Shown: positions 1 to 10,790 of the stretch, one piece after another
How positions within the stretch are numbered: position 1 is the first letter of the stretch
Layout of the letters: the number at the start of each line of letters is the position of its first letter
Assembly (NCBI GenBank): GCA_037976565.1
Contig: CP137683.1
Span: forward strand, 3,233,111-3,297,110
Length of the DNA: 64,000 nt
Reading direction: 5' to 3'
DNA from: Mesocentrotus franciscanus
Lineage: Eukaryota > Echinodermata > Echinoidea > Camarodonta > Strongylocentrotidae
Translations under genes and position numbers: made by a program
The notes under the pieces: generated by a model
Told to the model about the DNA's origin: nothing
The model's input: only the letters and a program-made list of their open reading frames with translations
The model's database searches: none

Positions 1-58
1 TGGCAAACTGGGCCATCTTCAGTTCTATCAGCTGGGAAGGGACAAGCTTCTCTATAAC
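1..58 (+). CDS. WDR75: WDR75 exon (5' truncated by window)
   Basis: Reads GKLGHLQFYQLGRDKLLYN in the frame beginning at base 2, ending before a gtaagt donor at 59. It joins in phase 0 to the next exon at 1819. It matches the WDR75 stretch 'GKxGHLQFY...DKxLYN'. Confidence 0.85.
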
Positions 59-3000
59 GTAAGTTAATTCAAGGAAAGTAACTGTTTGGTTAGGGTTTGT
101 GTCCTAACATAAGTTAAGCTGTTGCATTTGCCATTAAATTCTATGAAACGTAGAAACGTATGCTTCAAGTAGGAGTACAGTTCAAGATCATTTGTCATTG
201 ACAACATTCCATTTTGAAAGATACTTGCAAGATTGTTCAGTTTGTTGTTTTACCAAGACTGTTCAGAAATCCAACCTGTCCAGAAACACAACATGTGTGT
301 ATACATTTTACAAGTGGATAACAGCATCCCACAATTAATGTTGATTGATTGAAGGTTTTATTATCTATTCGTCAAAGCCATTAGCTGAATTGAGAAATGT
401 TTACATTGATAAAAACATACATATAATGAAAATGTACATATGATGAATGTCCCAACTATGAGTTGTCAACATCTCTTAAAGTGATGACAATTTCAGTCAC
501 TATGAACATGACGGACAAAGAAAGAGGACAAAATATACAATTTCTCATTCTACCCTCAACAATTGCTGTGGTAGACAAAGGAACATCCCTTCACTGCTAT
601 TATGTAAACATGTGTAGAACAGGTGTCACATACATATTCACCTGTTCTACCTATTTTACATAATAGCAGTGAAGGGATGTTCCTTTGTCTACCACAGCAA
701 TTGTTGAGGGTAGAATGAGAAATTGTATATTTTGTCCTCTTTCTTTGTCCATCATGTTCATAGTGAGTACTGCTTTATCATTAGAAAAGTAATGTTTTGT
801 TTGGATTACCTTTTTACTGAAATCTCTGAGAAATTTGGAAAGGAATGATCAAACTACATTGTGGACTACACCCTACTAAATGAGTCAATTCCTCGAGTAA
901 AACAATACAAGTATCTTGGTGTCACGATTACCCATGACCTTAAATGGAACACCCAATGTAAACTCACCACCCAGAAAGCCAATAGAACCCTTGGCCTCCT
1001 ACGCAGAACTCTATCACCGTGCACCAAGAACATCAAATCCAAATCCTACACAATGCTTGTTCGTCCTCAATTTGAGTATGGCAGTGAAGCTTGGAACCCT
1101 CAGACTTTGACATCAATACAAAGTCTTGAGAAAGTACAGCGAGCTGCCGCCCATTTTGTATACCAAGACTACCGGAGAGTAACGTCAGTCACAGCACTTG
1201 TCAACAAACTGGGATGGGATACCCTCCACAATCGCAGGCTTCTTGCACAGTCCACTCTGTTCTACAAAATGCACCATCATCAAATCAACATGCCTTTTCC
1301 CACTCACATTATCCCAGCTACATATCTCGGCAGAAATGATCACCCTCTGAAGTATGCAGTACCCACAGCTTCCATCGACATCTTCAAGTACTCCTTCTAT
1401 CCTCGCACCATCTGGACGTGGAACCACCTGTCAGCTGCTGCGGTAATATCTCCAACAGTGACCACCTTCCAGGAGGCTGCTCTACCCATCATCAGAGCGT
1501 TGCCTCCTCCTGTTGGGTCCAAGCTGTACACTCCTCGCCTTGGTTTTTACTTGCACGTCCACCGTTTTATTGTAAATAATAGACATCATTCACTAGCTGT
1601 TTTGAATTATTTCATGCACTGTCACTATGCCGGCACATTGCACAGACATCCCAGTTTAGCTTTATGATAAGCTGCCATCGGGATTATTTCTACAAGGTAC
1701 AAGGTGGACATTATTTTGTGTGTGTGTGTGTTCATCTTATTTAGGATGTGAAGTCCACTTTAATATGAGTAATAATATGCAATTAAAAGTATCTTATTTT
1801 CTTCCTCTATTTCCATAGATGGACATCACTGGAGAGAACTACATCTCTCCTGAGAACCTTCACAAACCCCTGGCCCACACTGAGGTCACTCATATAACCT
1901 TTGACCTAAAAGGTGACTGGATGGTCACGGCCGAGAGAGACGACGGAGAGACGTCGGTGGAGATGAGGCTCAAGTTCTGGGAGTTTGATGCCAAGAAACA
2001 GAGGTAAGGGCAGGTTTGCAGTAATCTGGTTAGATCTCAATGGAAGATTCTTGGAGTTTGGATGGTTTGCATGCTTGCTATTAAGTGCCCTGTCTATTCC
2101 AGACATAAGTAGTAAAGGTTTTCCATTCAGTTTGTTAGTAACAGGCCATTTTCGTAATGTAATCAAATTTAATGCACAAATCTATGTTAAGTGCCATGTG
2201 ACACATTATTCCATTCACCTGTTACAAATAATTGTATTTCAATAGTCAGAATGCGAATTGCATACATTACGTGTTGTTAGGTAGGACAAGCCATAATGTT
2301 TGTGCTACCTAGCAACAATTAATGTTCAGTGCACAGTTTTAGTGGTAAATTCTAGGTTGAATACTTGTCCTGAATGAAAGTCCCATGACAACATTATAGT
2401 TCAGCTCAGTGCATTATCACTCTTCATCAAGGCCTCTGATTAGTGTGGAAACTCATTATAAAGAGCTCTGATATAACAAGACACCTGATATAACAAGCTG
2501 ATTTTGCCAGTCCCAGCTCTTTATATTCTTTTGTGTTCTTACCCTGATATAACAAGGTACCTGATATAACAAGGTACCTGATATAACAAAGCAATTTGCA
2601 TGGTCCCAATAAACAAATATTTACTGTAGTACAATTTTTCAGGAGTGAAATTACTAATAGATGACATGATTGACATTATATCATCATGCTTTTATTTATA
2701 TCATTGCAGTTTTACATTGAACACAACTGTAGAGATGCCCCACCAAGAAGCGATTAATGCTCTCAGTTTCCGACCTTCGGGCAAAGAGAGGAAGAGTGAG
2801 GATGCCATGGTAGTGACAACCAGCGCCGATGGAAAGTTTAAACTCTGGGTGCTTGTCGATGATACAGATGTTGAGAGTAAGTTTCAAGCAAAAACTGTTG
2901 CTTCTCTTCGGTTTTGTTCGAGAGTGGAAATGATGATAATTGAATGATGATGATAATGGTTGTGATGGTGATAATGGTTGTGGTGGTGGCAGTAGTGACA

Positions 3001-6000
3001 GAAATGGCTGTTATGCTGGTGGTTGTGGTGATGGTGGCAATGATGATGTATGGTGATGGTAGTTGGGGTGGTGATGTTGGTAATGATGATGATGATGAAT
3101 ATAGTAATTATGATCATAATCATCGTAAGAATTGTCATGCTAAGTGTGGTGATGGTGTAAATGATAATAGGGACTTTTAGATTTTACACGACGAGAACGT
3201 GGACTGCCACGGTGACATACTTTTAAGGTAATGTGACGTCCTTTTAAGGCACTGCCAGGCACGGGCCAGTGCCTTGAAAGAATGGCACACGTTGCAGTCC
3301 ACCACGTCGACGTGCAAATCTAAAAGTCCCTAATCATGATGGGTGAACATGGTTTTAGCAAAAGGCCTACAGAAAAAGAAAAAAATTTTATAGAAGAATT
3401 GTGAATTTCCTAGGTGTCCAAAGTGTCTTAGAGTCTGCCTTTTATGTCTGTATGGGCTTCTGCATACAGTGTAAGATGTCTGTTATAAATTCTTATTCCT
3501 GTGTTATTTTAGGGAATGGTTGATAACAGGTGAGGGCTTGAATTCCTTGTAATCAATATATTGTCTGTTTGGAGTTAAAAGGGCCTTAACTCTGTCATAC
3601 ATGTATACTTTAACAAAGAGTCAAGGCCCTTCTGGTACTGAACAGACAATAATATGACTACAAACTGTTTTGTTGGTCACACTCTCTAAACATCGGGTTA
3701 TGTAATATTTGGATCAAAATACGTTGTGTACTTCCATCAATTGCACAGAAGCGAAACATTGTTGGAACTGTGAATCGGTGGGCTTCTACAAGAACGTGGA
3801 GCCAAGGGCTGCGGCTTTCTCCTCCGATGGATCTCTGCTGGGGGTAGGCTTCAACGAGGTCATCACACTTTGGAACCCCGAGGTCAACGAACTTAGAAAG
3901 ATCCTTACCCATGCAGCAGTCAGTACAGAAATCCAGTGAGTTCTGAAAAGAAGGATTGTTTTGTACATATAAAATGGGGAAACTATTGTGTATTTTTCTG
4001 TAGGAAATTTTTATTATTCTTCAAATAAATGAAATGGAGTGAATAGATTGGAATTATTTGTATCATATTGGTTTGGATTTAGATCTTTTGAAATGAAATG
4101 AAATGGGAATGTGTGACTGAAATAGAATAAAATGAAATGCAATGGAGTCAAACCAAACCAAACCAAAGGGGATCGAAATAAAATCAACTGGGATTAAAAA
4201 TTATGATGGAAATAAAATTAAATAAAATTAAATATAATGAATAGATTGAAGTAACATGTATCACATTGGTCTTTTTCAGATCTCTATGCTTTGGTCATGT
4301 TTTCCCCCAATTTCTTTGAATTTCTAGTACTTGAAGTGAAATTGAAATTGAAATTTGAATTTAAATTAAATTGCAATTGAAATTGAAATTGAAAAATGAA
4401 AATGAAAATGAAAATGAAAATGAAAATGAAAATGAAAATGAAAATGAAAATGAAAATGAAAATGAAAATGAAAATGAAAATGGAATGAAATGAAATGAAA
4501 TGGGAATGAAATGAAACTAAATGGAAATTGAATTGAAATGACATGTCATGACAGTGGATGTTGGAATAAATTGAAATGAAACAGAATAAATTTAAATGAA
4601 ACAGAATGAATTGAAATGAAATGAAATGAAATAACTTGTATTACATTGGTCTAATTTCAGATCTCTATGTTTTGGTCATGGTTCATCAGCCCATCTCTTA
4701 GTATCCAGTACTTCATCATCCATCACTGTATGGAATCTACTCACATGTAGAGGTAGGTGTTTAATCCAATTATTGAATTTGTTCTTATGTTGTATTTGAT
4801 CGTTTGTTCAAATATCCTCCTTTCGAATCCCTCTTCTCTAACTCTCCTTTTCTCCAACTATCCTACTCTCTCCCTTTTTCGCTAGATCTCTCATTGCAAT
4901 ATGCAAACATAATTTGACTCTGTTTTGATAATACTTAATTACATTAATTGCTGTAATGTTTTATTTTCAAATTTTCTCACATTGTATGATAATTGTTGAA
5001 CCATTGATGTGCAAGTGGAATTTTTCTTATCTTGTAAACTGAATGTAGTTCAGCCTACAGCCTGCCAGGTTCAGTATTTTAATAAACCATTAACCATCTT
5101 CATTACTGTTTAGGTATTGGCACATCATCACACATGGTACTGATCAGTACTGTCTACAATTTTATGCCGATGAACCGTAACCTGTCTGTGTAGACCAATT
5201 TTCTAGTTCTCTTTATCAGTGCTACATATATTTCTGATGATAAGTTCAGTTCTGTGATAAGGAGTTATTGTTGTAATAATAATCCTTTTTGTTAAACACC
5301 ATACAGTATTAAAGTATATGTGCAGACAATAACAAATGTATGTTCTTTTTTGCAATTTTTTTCTTCTCGCTCTCTCTTTCTCTGTTCCCCTCTCCTTGGT
5401 TTCACTTTCTTTCACTCTCTAATTTTTCTTTCTTTCTCTATATCTCTCTCTTCTACTCTCACTTTCCTCACTCTCTCTCCCCCTATCTCTCTCTCAGTCT
5501 CCTGGAGTGTATCGATGCCTGTCAACATACTTATTGGTGATCCCTATACTCAACACTTTGCCATCTTTGACAACAAAAACAATTGTAAGTATTCACACAG
5601 ATATTTACAATTACAGATTTAGCCATCTTATTATATCACGCCCACCTTCGTAGTAAATAGTCACCTGCTTCAAATATTAATGTGTGTATGTATGCACCAA
5701 GGATGTATTCATTTATTGGGCAGTTGTGGGTGGATACAAAATGTGTGTTCACACGGAGTGCATCCAACGTTGAATTATGTAATGAACATAAGACACATTT
5801 TACCACACTGGGACTGACACTTACTTCCCTGTAATTCTTTTACAATCATACTATAGTGTTAGCCATTTGCCCACCATCGTCCTCAGCAGCAAGGGTTATT
5901 AATATTATGTGTAAAAGTTCTCTTTCAGGATTTTAGTATCGTTCATGCCATAGATATTGAATTATGAAAAACAGAACATTCAAATGCTATCATGCTAATC

Positions 6001-6874
6001 AATGGTAATCTATTCCTATATGTCACTTTGTTGATAGTGTTTGTATTCGATGGGTGCGAGCCACGCCCGGTGTTCTACCAACCCTCTACGTCCTCTTCTG
6101 AAGTCCTCTCAGCCATCTTCACTCCAAGACAGAGCCGGGGAGACGGGAACGACAAGGAGGGGCTGCCGAATGATGCGTTGCCATGGCAGCAGCATTCCGA
6201 GCTGTACTTCATGACCAAGTCACAGGAGTTGCAGACGTTGATAAGCCAAGGACAGTCCAAGCAAGAGGAGAGGACAAACACATATGATGCAGTAAGCTTT
6301 AGAATTTGTAACACAAACCTTTCGTATCATGTACATTACTAGGAGTATCTTAAGTGGAGATGGAATAAAAGTAAAAGTATGACATTTATTTTGCTGGATT
6401 CAAAGTATAAAAAAGAGGGTGAGAGATATATTTGCAAAAATATTTGTGGAGAGGGACTGTAAGACAGATTTAGGAGATAAAGATACCATACATAGAGAGA
6501 GAAAGAGAAAGTGAACATATGATATGAGAGAGGCAGAGAGATTAAAGGACAATAGACTTGTTATTGACAAGAGTTAGAGAGGCAGACAGATGGATGGACT
6601 TCTATGTGTGAGAGAGAAAGAGAGAGATGAGACAGAATTGGACAGAGGTCGACAGATAGGTGGAGAGAGATTGATAGATTGACTTGTTAGCAAATAAGGG
6701 GGAGAGGAAAGACAGGGAATTAAAATGAAGGATTTCAAGAGAATGTGATAAAGGGAAAGAAGATTGATAAGGAAAAAAGTCAGAGTGGAGATGCATTAAA
6801 AATTTGTCTCATCTTCAAATACAGTACAAATTCTATATCATTGAAGGTGCTGATGTAAAAAAAAAGTTATTATC

Positions 6875-6951
<77 letters not shown>

Positions 6952-8788
6952 TACATCATCATCATCATTATTATTATATGTTATTATCATCTGATCTGAT
7001 TTATTTTACTACCAGGCTGATCTCCAAGGGAGCATACCACTCACTCCTTTTGCTCAGCTTCTGGGCGGGGCTTCAAGACTGATGTCGACAGATGGTCATT
7101 CCAGAGACAGCCAAGCACAAAGTCTGAACTCTAGCAAGGCTTCAACAGCCCAGGTAAAGTACATTCAAACTTTCATAGACAAAGTCACTGGGAACCAGTC
7201 ACACAAAAGAGTTGTATTCCTGCAGTAGTCAGCTTCCATGCTGGTACTCTGTGTGAATTATATCGAAATCCAAAATTACTAATGAAGCAAGATCCAGAAG
7301 ATCTGATAAAATTGTGGATAAACAATACTCATCACCAAACATAAGATACAACCCAGGGTTTAACCCTAGATCCTGGTTGGGATATTGGAAGTCCAGAGAG
7401 CAAACCATATGTAAACCTGAAAAATCGTCCTATTTTTCTGTATCCTGAACGGAGTACTATCTAGAATGATATTTATCGAGTGTTTTGTGTTTTGTGTTCT
7501 CTGTGTTTTCAGATCCTTGCTGCTCCACCTCATATTCTTCCACCAGCAAGCCACCTTTGTTCATCCTTCATTCTCTCTCTTCTTGGTCCTGCAAGACACT
7601 TCTCTAAGTAAGTAGCTACTTTGTTTAGTAGTAGCGTATGACAGGGATGAATGCAGAGGTGTCATAGTCGGGTGGTTTAAGTACTTGACCTGAAATTCAA
7701 AGGTCGTGATCCCCGACACGGCACTAATGTTCTTGGCAAGATATTAATCTATATTTGCCACTCCATACCAAGGAGAGAAATGGGGACCTGGTTGGATGAT
7801 GAAAGCCCTTGTGTTAATAATTGCCATATGCCCTCACGGTGATCATATGGGAGGAATACTCCAAAGGGATTGGAGATGGTGCACATTGTGTGTGCATAAA
7901 TCCGATGAACCGGATAATAATATCTGTAAAGCACTTCGAGACATTATTCCGTAGTAAGCGCTTTACAAATCAAGATTTATTATTATGAATCAGGACTATA
8001 AGGTGAACATTCACAAAAGTTGGAAGAAGTATTTTGGCATAATTTTGGGCCCCAGGGATGATGCATACTACTTTCATTTTCACCATTCATGATGAATAGA
8101 CCGAAAAGAGTGTCTGCATATGTACATGGTGATCAACTGGGAGGAAAGGGTTATTCTGTGAAAATAGAAATAAATAAGATATATTTAAAATCACTGCCTT
8201 TATTCTATTTATCTGTTTAAAGTGATTGCTTGGTAATTAACAATTTTGTTGGTATAAATACCTCATTTTTTTATACCCTGAAAATCTTAAAGAGAAATAG
8301 AGTGACCCCTTTGCAGTTGCCTTGAAACTTTGTTTTGGGATTTATGTAGTGACCTTCAGAGTTTATGTAAATCGGTAGATTTAAAAAAAAATTTTTTCCA
8401 ATAGTCATATGAAGTGCTTTTTTTTCTTCAACTGTAGATTGTGCATGCATATGCAGACAAAGCATGCAACATGTTTGTGTCACCCTCCGTGATTTTAAAG
8501 TCTAACTAGATGTATTTGTGTTTTTGACCGAGCAGCACAGGAGCAGATTCTGAGAGTGAGGACTCAGATGACGAAGACCATGCTCACCAATCTTCGCTGG
8601 ATTCCGACATGGAGACAGAAGAAGTACATGTAGCTCCGCCCATGGCAACAGAGGCTAGCACATCACTCTCTCCTGTCATTGAGGAGGAGGCGGAGCTTAG
8701 TGAGAAGGAGATGAAGAAACTTGCAAAGGCAGCCAAAACCAGTTTCAACTGGATCCAAAGAACTTCAGATGTACCTGCTACATCATGA
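1..8788 (+). CDS. WDR75: WDR75 (UTP17/NAN1 homologue), 3' part of gene, 10 exons
   Basis: WDR75 is a WD40 beta-propeller protein of the t-UTP/UtpA part of the small-subunit processome; it acts in the nucleolus in pre-18S rRNA transcription and processing. Exons read from the sequence: 1-58 (5' cut by window), 1819-2003, 2710-2876, 3749-3935, 4661-4752, 5498-5584, 6038-6291, 7016-7153, 7513-7607, 8536-8788. All junctions are GT-AG and the phases join without a stop to give 504 residues. The human protein is about 830 aa, so roughly 330 N-terminal residues lie upstream. Conserved stretches recognised from the family include GHLQFY, MRLKFWEFD, SADGKFKLWVL, FSSDGSLLGVGFNEVITLW, SLCFG, LFVFDGCEPRP, LYFMTKSQ, a SES/DE-rich acidic tail and the terminal KxxFNWI motif (human has DYSWI). 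Identification is by remembered family similarity; splice sites are seen directly. Confidence 0.93.
498..765. repeat. Long inverted repeat (foldback) in WDR75 intron
   Basis: Arms of about 128 bases (498-625 and 639-765) are near-perfect reverse complements around a 13-base spacer. The inner arm ends are GTAGAACAGGTG and its complement. Transcription across it would give a long hairpin. Probably a MITE or a local inverted duplication; no coding capacity. Confidence 0.9.
861..1667 (+). mobile_element. Non-LTR retrotransposon fragment, C-terminal end of the reverse-transcriptase polyprotein
   Basis: An open frame of 268 codons with the signature of the post-RT region of CR1/L2/Jockey-like ORF2 proteins: VKQYKYLGVTITHDLKWN, then LLRRTLSP, RPQFEYGSEAWNP, LEKVQRAAAHFV and a C-terminal RTIWTWNHLS segment. 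Only the 3' end is present, as expected of 5'-truncated insertion, and a TGTG run at 1717-1731 may be its tail. It lies in WDR75 intron 1 in sense orientation. The frame is intact but lacks the polymerase catalytic core, so it cannot act alone. Confidence 0.85.
1819..2003 (+). CDS. WDR75: WDR75 exon
   Basis: Acceptor ttccatag at 1811-1818 and donor gtaagg at 2004. It encodes MDITGENYIS... to EFDAKKQ, with the blade motif MRLKFWEF. It ends with two bases of a codon. The internal ATG at the exon start is not a translation start. Confidence 0.9.
2440..2615. repeat. CTGATATAACAAGG-type repeat (pogo/Tigger-like MITE debris)
   Basis: The motif CTGATATAACAAG recurs five times between 2468 and 2590, three of them in tandem with GGTAC linkers. 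Phrases of this type occur in pogo/Tigger-derived terminal repeats (family knowledge). No clear ends. Confidence 0.5.
2710..2876 (+). CDS. WDR75: WDR75 exon
   Basis: Acceptor tcattgcag and donor gtaagt at 2877. It encodes FTLNTTVEMPHQEAINALSF and ends in the WD-like strand ADGKFKLWVLVDDTDVE. Confidence 0.9.
2934..3110 (+). repeat. GAT/GGT-rich microsatellite
   Basis: Purine/T-rich run of imperfect gatgat, ggtggt and ggtgat triplets in WDR75 intron 3. Confidence 0.85.
3168..3334. mobile_element. Foldback MITE, ends AGGGACTTTTAGATTT
   Basis: Left end agggacttttagattt and right end aaatctaaaagtccct are exact inverted copies about 165 bases apart. The inner parts (gtggactgc / gcagtccac) also pair. 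A possible TA flank is present on both sides. Confidence 0.75.
3559..3652. mobile_element. Short foldback MITE, ends ATTGTCTGTT
   Basis: Inverted arms share attgtctgtt and aagggcctt segments, with about 14 bases between them (about 3598-3611). Non-coding. Confidence 0.7.
3749..3935 (+). CDS. WDR75: WDR75 exon
   Basis: Acceptor ttgcacag and donor gtgagt at 3936. It encodes KHCWNCESVGFYKN, then FSSDGSLLGVGFNEVITLW, a characteristic WDR75 blade. Confidence 0.9.
4020..4660 (+). repeat. AATGAA/AAATG satellite containing decoy splice-acceptor copies
   Basis: Imperfect tandem GAAATGAAAT, AAATTGA and (GAAAAT)n repeats fill most of WDR75 intron 4. Embedded at 4257-4300 is a copy of the real acceptor and start of the next exon (tcagatctctatgctttgg), and a more decayed copy lies at 4044-4093. 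The true boundary is 4660/4661. Confidence 0.8.
4661..4752 (+). CDS. WDR75: WDR75 exon
   Basis: Acceptor ctaatttcag and donor gtaggt at 4753. It encodes SLCFGHGSSAHLLVSSTSSS and then ITVWNLLTCR. The first ~25 bases and the acceptor also occur upstream as decoy copies (see repeat at 4020-4660). Confidence 0.9.
5345..5497 (+). repeat. CT-rich polypyrimidine tract abutting an exon
   Basis: About 150 bases of (CT)n/TTTC runs leading into the acceptor at 5496-5497. They act as an unusually long polypyrimidine tract for the following WDR75 exon. Confidence 0.8.
5498..5584 (+). CDS. WDR75: WDR75 exon
   Basis: Short exon directly following a long pyrimidine (CT) tract that ends in ctctcag; donor gtaagt at 5585. 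It encodes VSWSVSMPVNILIGDPYTQ and then HFAIFDNKNN. Confidence 0.85.
6038..6291 (+). CDS. WDR75: WDR75 exon
   Basis: Acceptor ttgatag and donor gtaagc at 6292. It encodes LFVFDGCEPRPVFYQP near its start and LYFMTKSQELQTL later, both strongly WDR75-like (human LFVFKPSEPRP, FYFLTKSQSLLTF). Confidence 0.92.
6440..6790 (+). repeat. AG-rich low-complexity stretch
   Basis: Imperfect gaga and gagagag runs with no coding signal in WDR75 intron 7. Confidence 0.6.
6873..6975 (+). repeat. (ATC)n microsatellite
   Basis: About 100 bases of atc triplets, then attatt, lying ~45 bases upstream of a WDR75 acceptor. Confidence 0.95.
7016..7153 (+). CDS. WDR75: WDR75 exon
   Basis: Acceptor actaccag and donor gtaaagt; 46 whole codons. 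It encodes ADLQGSIPLTPFAQLLGG and a Ser/Gln-rich stretch. It follows an ATC repeat in the intron. Confidence 0.85.
7513..7607 (+). CDS. WDR75: WDR75 exon
   Basis: Acceptor gtgttttcag and donor gtaagt at 7608. It encodes ILAAPPHILPPASHLCSSFI and then LSLLGPARHFS, matching the 'LLHTPAHVLPSAAFLCSMF' region of the human protein. Confidence 0.9.
7640..7982 (+). mobile_element. tRNA-derived SINE (ATT-tailed family), diverged
   Basis: Carries the core 'cggcactaatgttcttgg ... caagatattaatctatattt ... actccata' and ends in 'gcgctttacaaatc...attattat'. The same body occurs at 24960-25205 in better condition. The 5' tRNA-like part (gggtggtttaagtacttgac) is decayed. Confidence 0.75.
8536..8788 (+). CDS. 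WDR75: WDR75 terminal coding exon
   Basis: Acceptor ...gagcag; the GAG at 8530-8532 makes a weak NAGNAG alternative that would add one Ser. The exon encodes an acidic tail (ADSESEDSDDEDHAH), a second acidic run (EEEAELSEKEMKKL) and KTSFNWIQRTSDVPATS, stop TGA 8786-8788. The end of this coding region is the first unit of a tandem array that runs on into the 3' UTR. Confidence 0.92.
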
Positions 8789-9080
8789 CCAGCAGAAAAC
8801 ACTTGTGGGACTGGGAGCAGCTGAAAACCAGTTTTAACTGGATTTTGAGAACTGTATTATGTGATGAGCAGCAGGAAAGACAACTTTCCAGACTTAAAGG
8901 AGCCAAAACCAGTTTAGATTCAAAGAACTGCAGATGTACCTTCTACTTCATAACCAGCAGAAATAAAAATGTTAGACTGAAAGTGGCCAAAACCAGTTTT
9001 AACTGGATTCAAGGAACCACACATCTAAAGTGTATATCATGGCCAGCAGAAAAGACCATTTGTGGGACTGAAGGAAAATT
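8722..9080 (+). repeat. ~90-bp tandem array made from the end of the WDR75 coding region
   Basis: Unit 1 (8722-8812) spans the last codons and the stop. Diverged units follow at about 8812-8900, 8900-8985 and 8985-9080. All carry a GCCAAAACCAGTTT-like core; units 1, 3 and 4 also carry CCAGCAGAAA. Only unit 1 is translated in the model. Confidence 0.85.
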
Positions 9081-9430
9081 ATAAAGACCAATGTTGAGTT
9101 TTTAAGATAAGTAGTGGGAAAGGCAGTTGTGGCACACAGAGATTATTTTTTGTGGCACATAAAGAGTAAATTAGGTTGAAAATGTTCAAAAAAACAATCT
9201 CTTGCATAGGTTTGCTACCCATATCATGAAAAGAGAGAAGAGAATTGATCCAAATTATAAGTCGCACAGCTTATTCCTTTTATTCTAACAAACGGCAGTA
9301 TTGAAGCAGAAGATAATAATTATATACACATGATTCTATAAGTGATATAGATTAGATATAATTTACTTTGATACAAAGTATAATGTTTAAAGGCCATGGA
9401 TAATAAAACTACTACATCCTTTTAATTCTA
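8789..9430 (+). other. WDR75: WDR75 3' UTR
   Basis: From the TGA to about 20-30 bases beyond an AATAAA signal at 9402-9407. The first ~290 bases are degenerate tandem copies of the last coding segment. The extent is inferred. Confidence 0.6.
9402..9407 (+). terminator. Polyadenylation signal AATAAA for WDR75
   Basis: AATAAA in taataaaact about 615 bases past the WDR75 stop codon, followed by a T-rich stretch. It is the best-placed canonical signal before the convergent neighbour. Confidence 0.55.
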
Positions 9431-9577
9431 GTGACTTGTTGAGTTTATTTTATGTAATTACCAGTAACTAAGTGAGCGTCCGGTAATTACCGGACGCATG
9501 ATTTTGCCATGCACCCGGTAAATCTGTAAAATAACAGATTTGTGTGTTTTTGACAATTTTTGGGGCCCCATTTTATA

Positions 9578-9718
9578 AAACAGATGATGCACAGGTTTAA
9601 TTCGTGGGTCGGTGGAATTGTGTGCACGCGGTACCTTTGAATTTGGTCTAAAACCATTCAAAGGTACCTTGTGCACACAATTCCTACTGACGCACTCAAA
9701 CCTGTGCATCATTTGTAT
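9578..9718. mobile_element. Foldback MITE between WDR75 and the PhyH gene
   Basis: Arms 'gatgatgcacaggttt...' (9584-9649) and '...aaacctgtgcatcat' (9655-9713) are inverted copies including gtgtgcac and ggtacctttgaa segments. Confidence 0.75.
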
Positions 9719-9719
9719 A

Positions 9720-10504
9720 ATATATATTATGAGTACATTCTAATTCATATATCTGAGCCAAAGTCCCAAGTATATTTAGACAGTAATATCTCCCAAAAAA
9801 AATGTATTACTGGGGATCGTTTCACTAAATGTCATAAGTACATGATTAAAGACATCTTAAAGCCTGGCTTGAGTTGTCCACAAAACCATTTTTGCCAAGA
9901 CCAGCAAAAATTTCTGTGACAGTGATTTGTCACACCTCCAACCCTGTCATATCTTTTTAGATAGCCATTTTCAAAGAGTTAAACATCTGGCACGCTTCAC
10001 TGAGTTTGGTGCAGAACTGGACCAGAGTTAGCTCAGTGATTGTATGATACATGTTCTGGCAGGATCATCATCAAATAGTATTAAATATAGGAATTTGGTG
10101 ATCCAAGATTTGTTCTCACCTAATATATACATGTAGGGTTAGGGTTAATGTTTGGTCTAGGTTTGACTTCATTAATTAAGTTACTGTACCAAACTGACCA
10201 TGGAGCAATCGCTGTGGCACGAAAATGTGTTGTAGAACTGTATCAGGATCTGTCACATTATACATGAGCAGGAAAAAGCAAAATTCACAAACAAATTTGC
10301 AGTAGGTCATTTCTTATGCAGCACATTGTATTGTTCATTAATAAGAACAACTTGATTAATTGCATATAATCTCTAAATTGGCAACACAGAGTAAAATTTA
10401 TAATCAGCTTTGTTGAATCTAGTAATATTCATTCACATTGAGACTTGAATCATTTATAGAGGTAGAAAAGTTTAATAGTTGCCAATTTGAGGAGGAAAAT
10501 GTGA
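9720..10504. other. Intergenic sequence, nothing recognised
   Basis: AT-rich, no coherent reading frame, no splice-bounded exon and no clear repeat copy elsewhere in the window. Confidence 0.5.
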
Positions 10505-10510
10505 TTTATT
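10505..10510 (-). terminator. Polyadenylation signal for the PhyH gene, copy 1
   Basis: Plus-strand tttatt reads AATAAA on the minus strand, 44 bases past the stop codon at 10554-10556. It lies just outside the block shared with copy 2. Confidence 0.6.
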
Positions 10511-10553
10511 TCAGATATTAAGACAACTCGGAACTGCTATGGGTTGACAACAC

Positions 10554-10790
10554 CTAAATGCCTCCCACACTGTTCTCTGCTCTCCAAACTACGGGATATT
10601 TTTCACTGGCGATGGGTTTCCCGGGCACCAGGTCCTTCGTGTAAACGTCCGTGGTCTTCCAGGGGCGTCGCGTGCCTGTTACGTCATCCCCTGTCCAGCG
10701 AGTGGAGAGAACGCGACGCGGGACCTGACGAGAATGGTTGGCGGGGGCCATGTGCAGGGTGCGGAGGTGGAAGACGATGCAGTCGCCAGG
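10554..10790 (-). CDS. PhyH copy 1, exon 4 (distal His and stop)
   Basis: Acceptor ccattctag; begins PGDCIVFHLRTLHMAPANHS and ends NSVGGI, stop TAG. GC-rich relative to its surroundings. Confidence 0.92.
   Translation of the reverse strand, partial: PGDCIVFHLRTLHMAPANHSRQVPRRVLSTRWTGDDVTGTRRPWKTTDVYTKDLVPGKPIASEKYPVVWRAENSVGGI

Noticed and set aside
4284..4544. FIFIFI-rich frame in the WDR75 intron
   Set aside because: Translation of the GAAAAT satellite on the minus strand.
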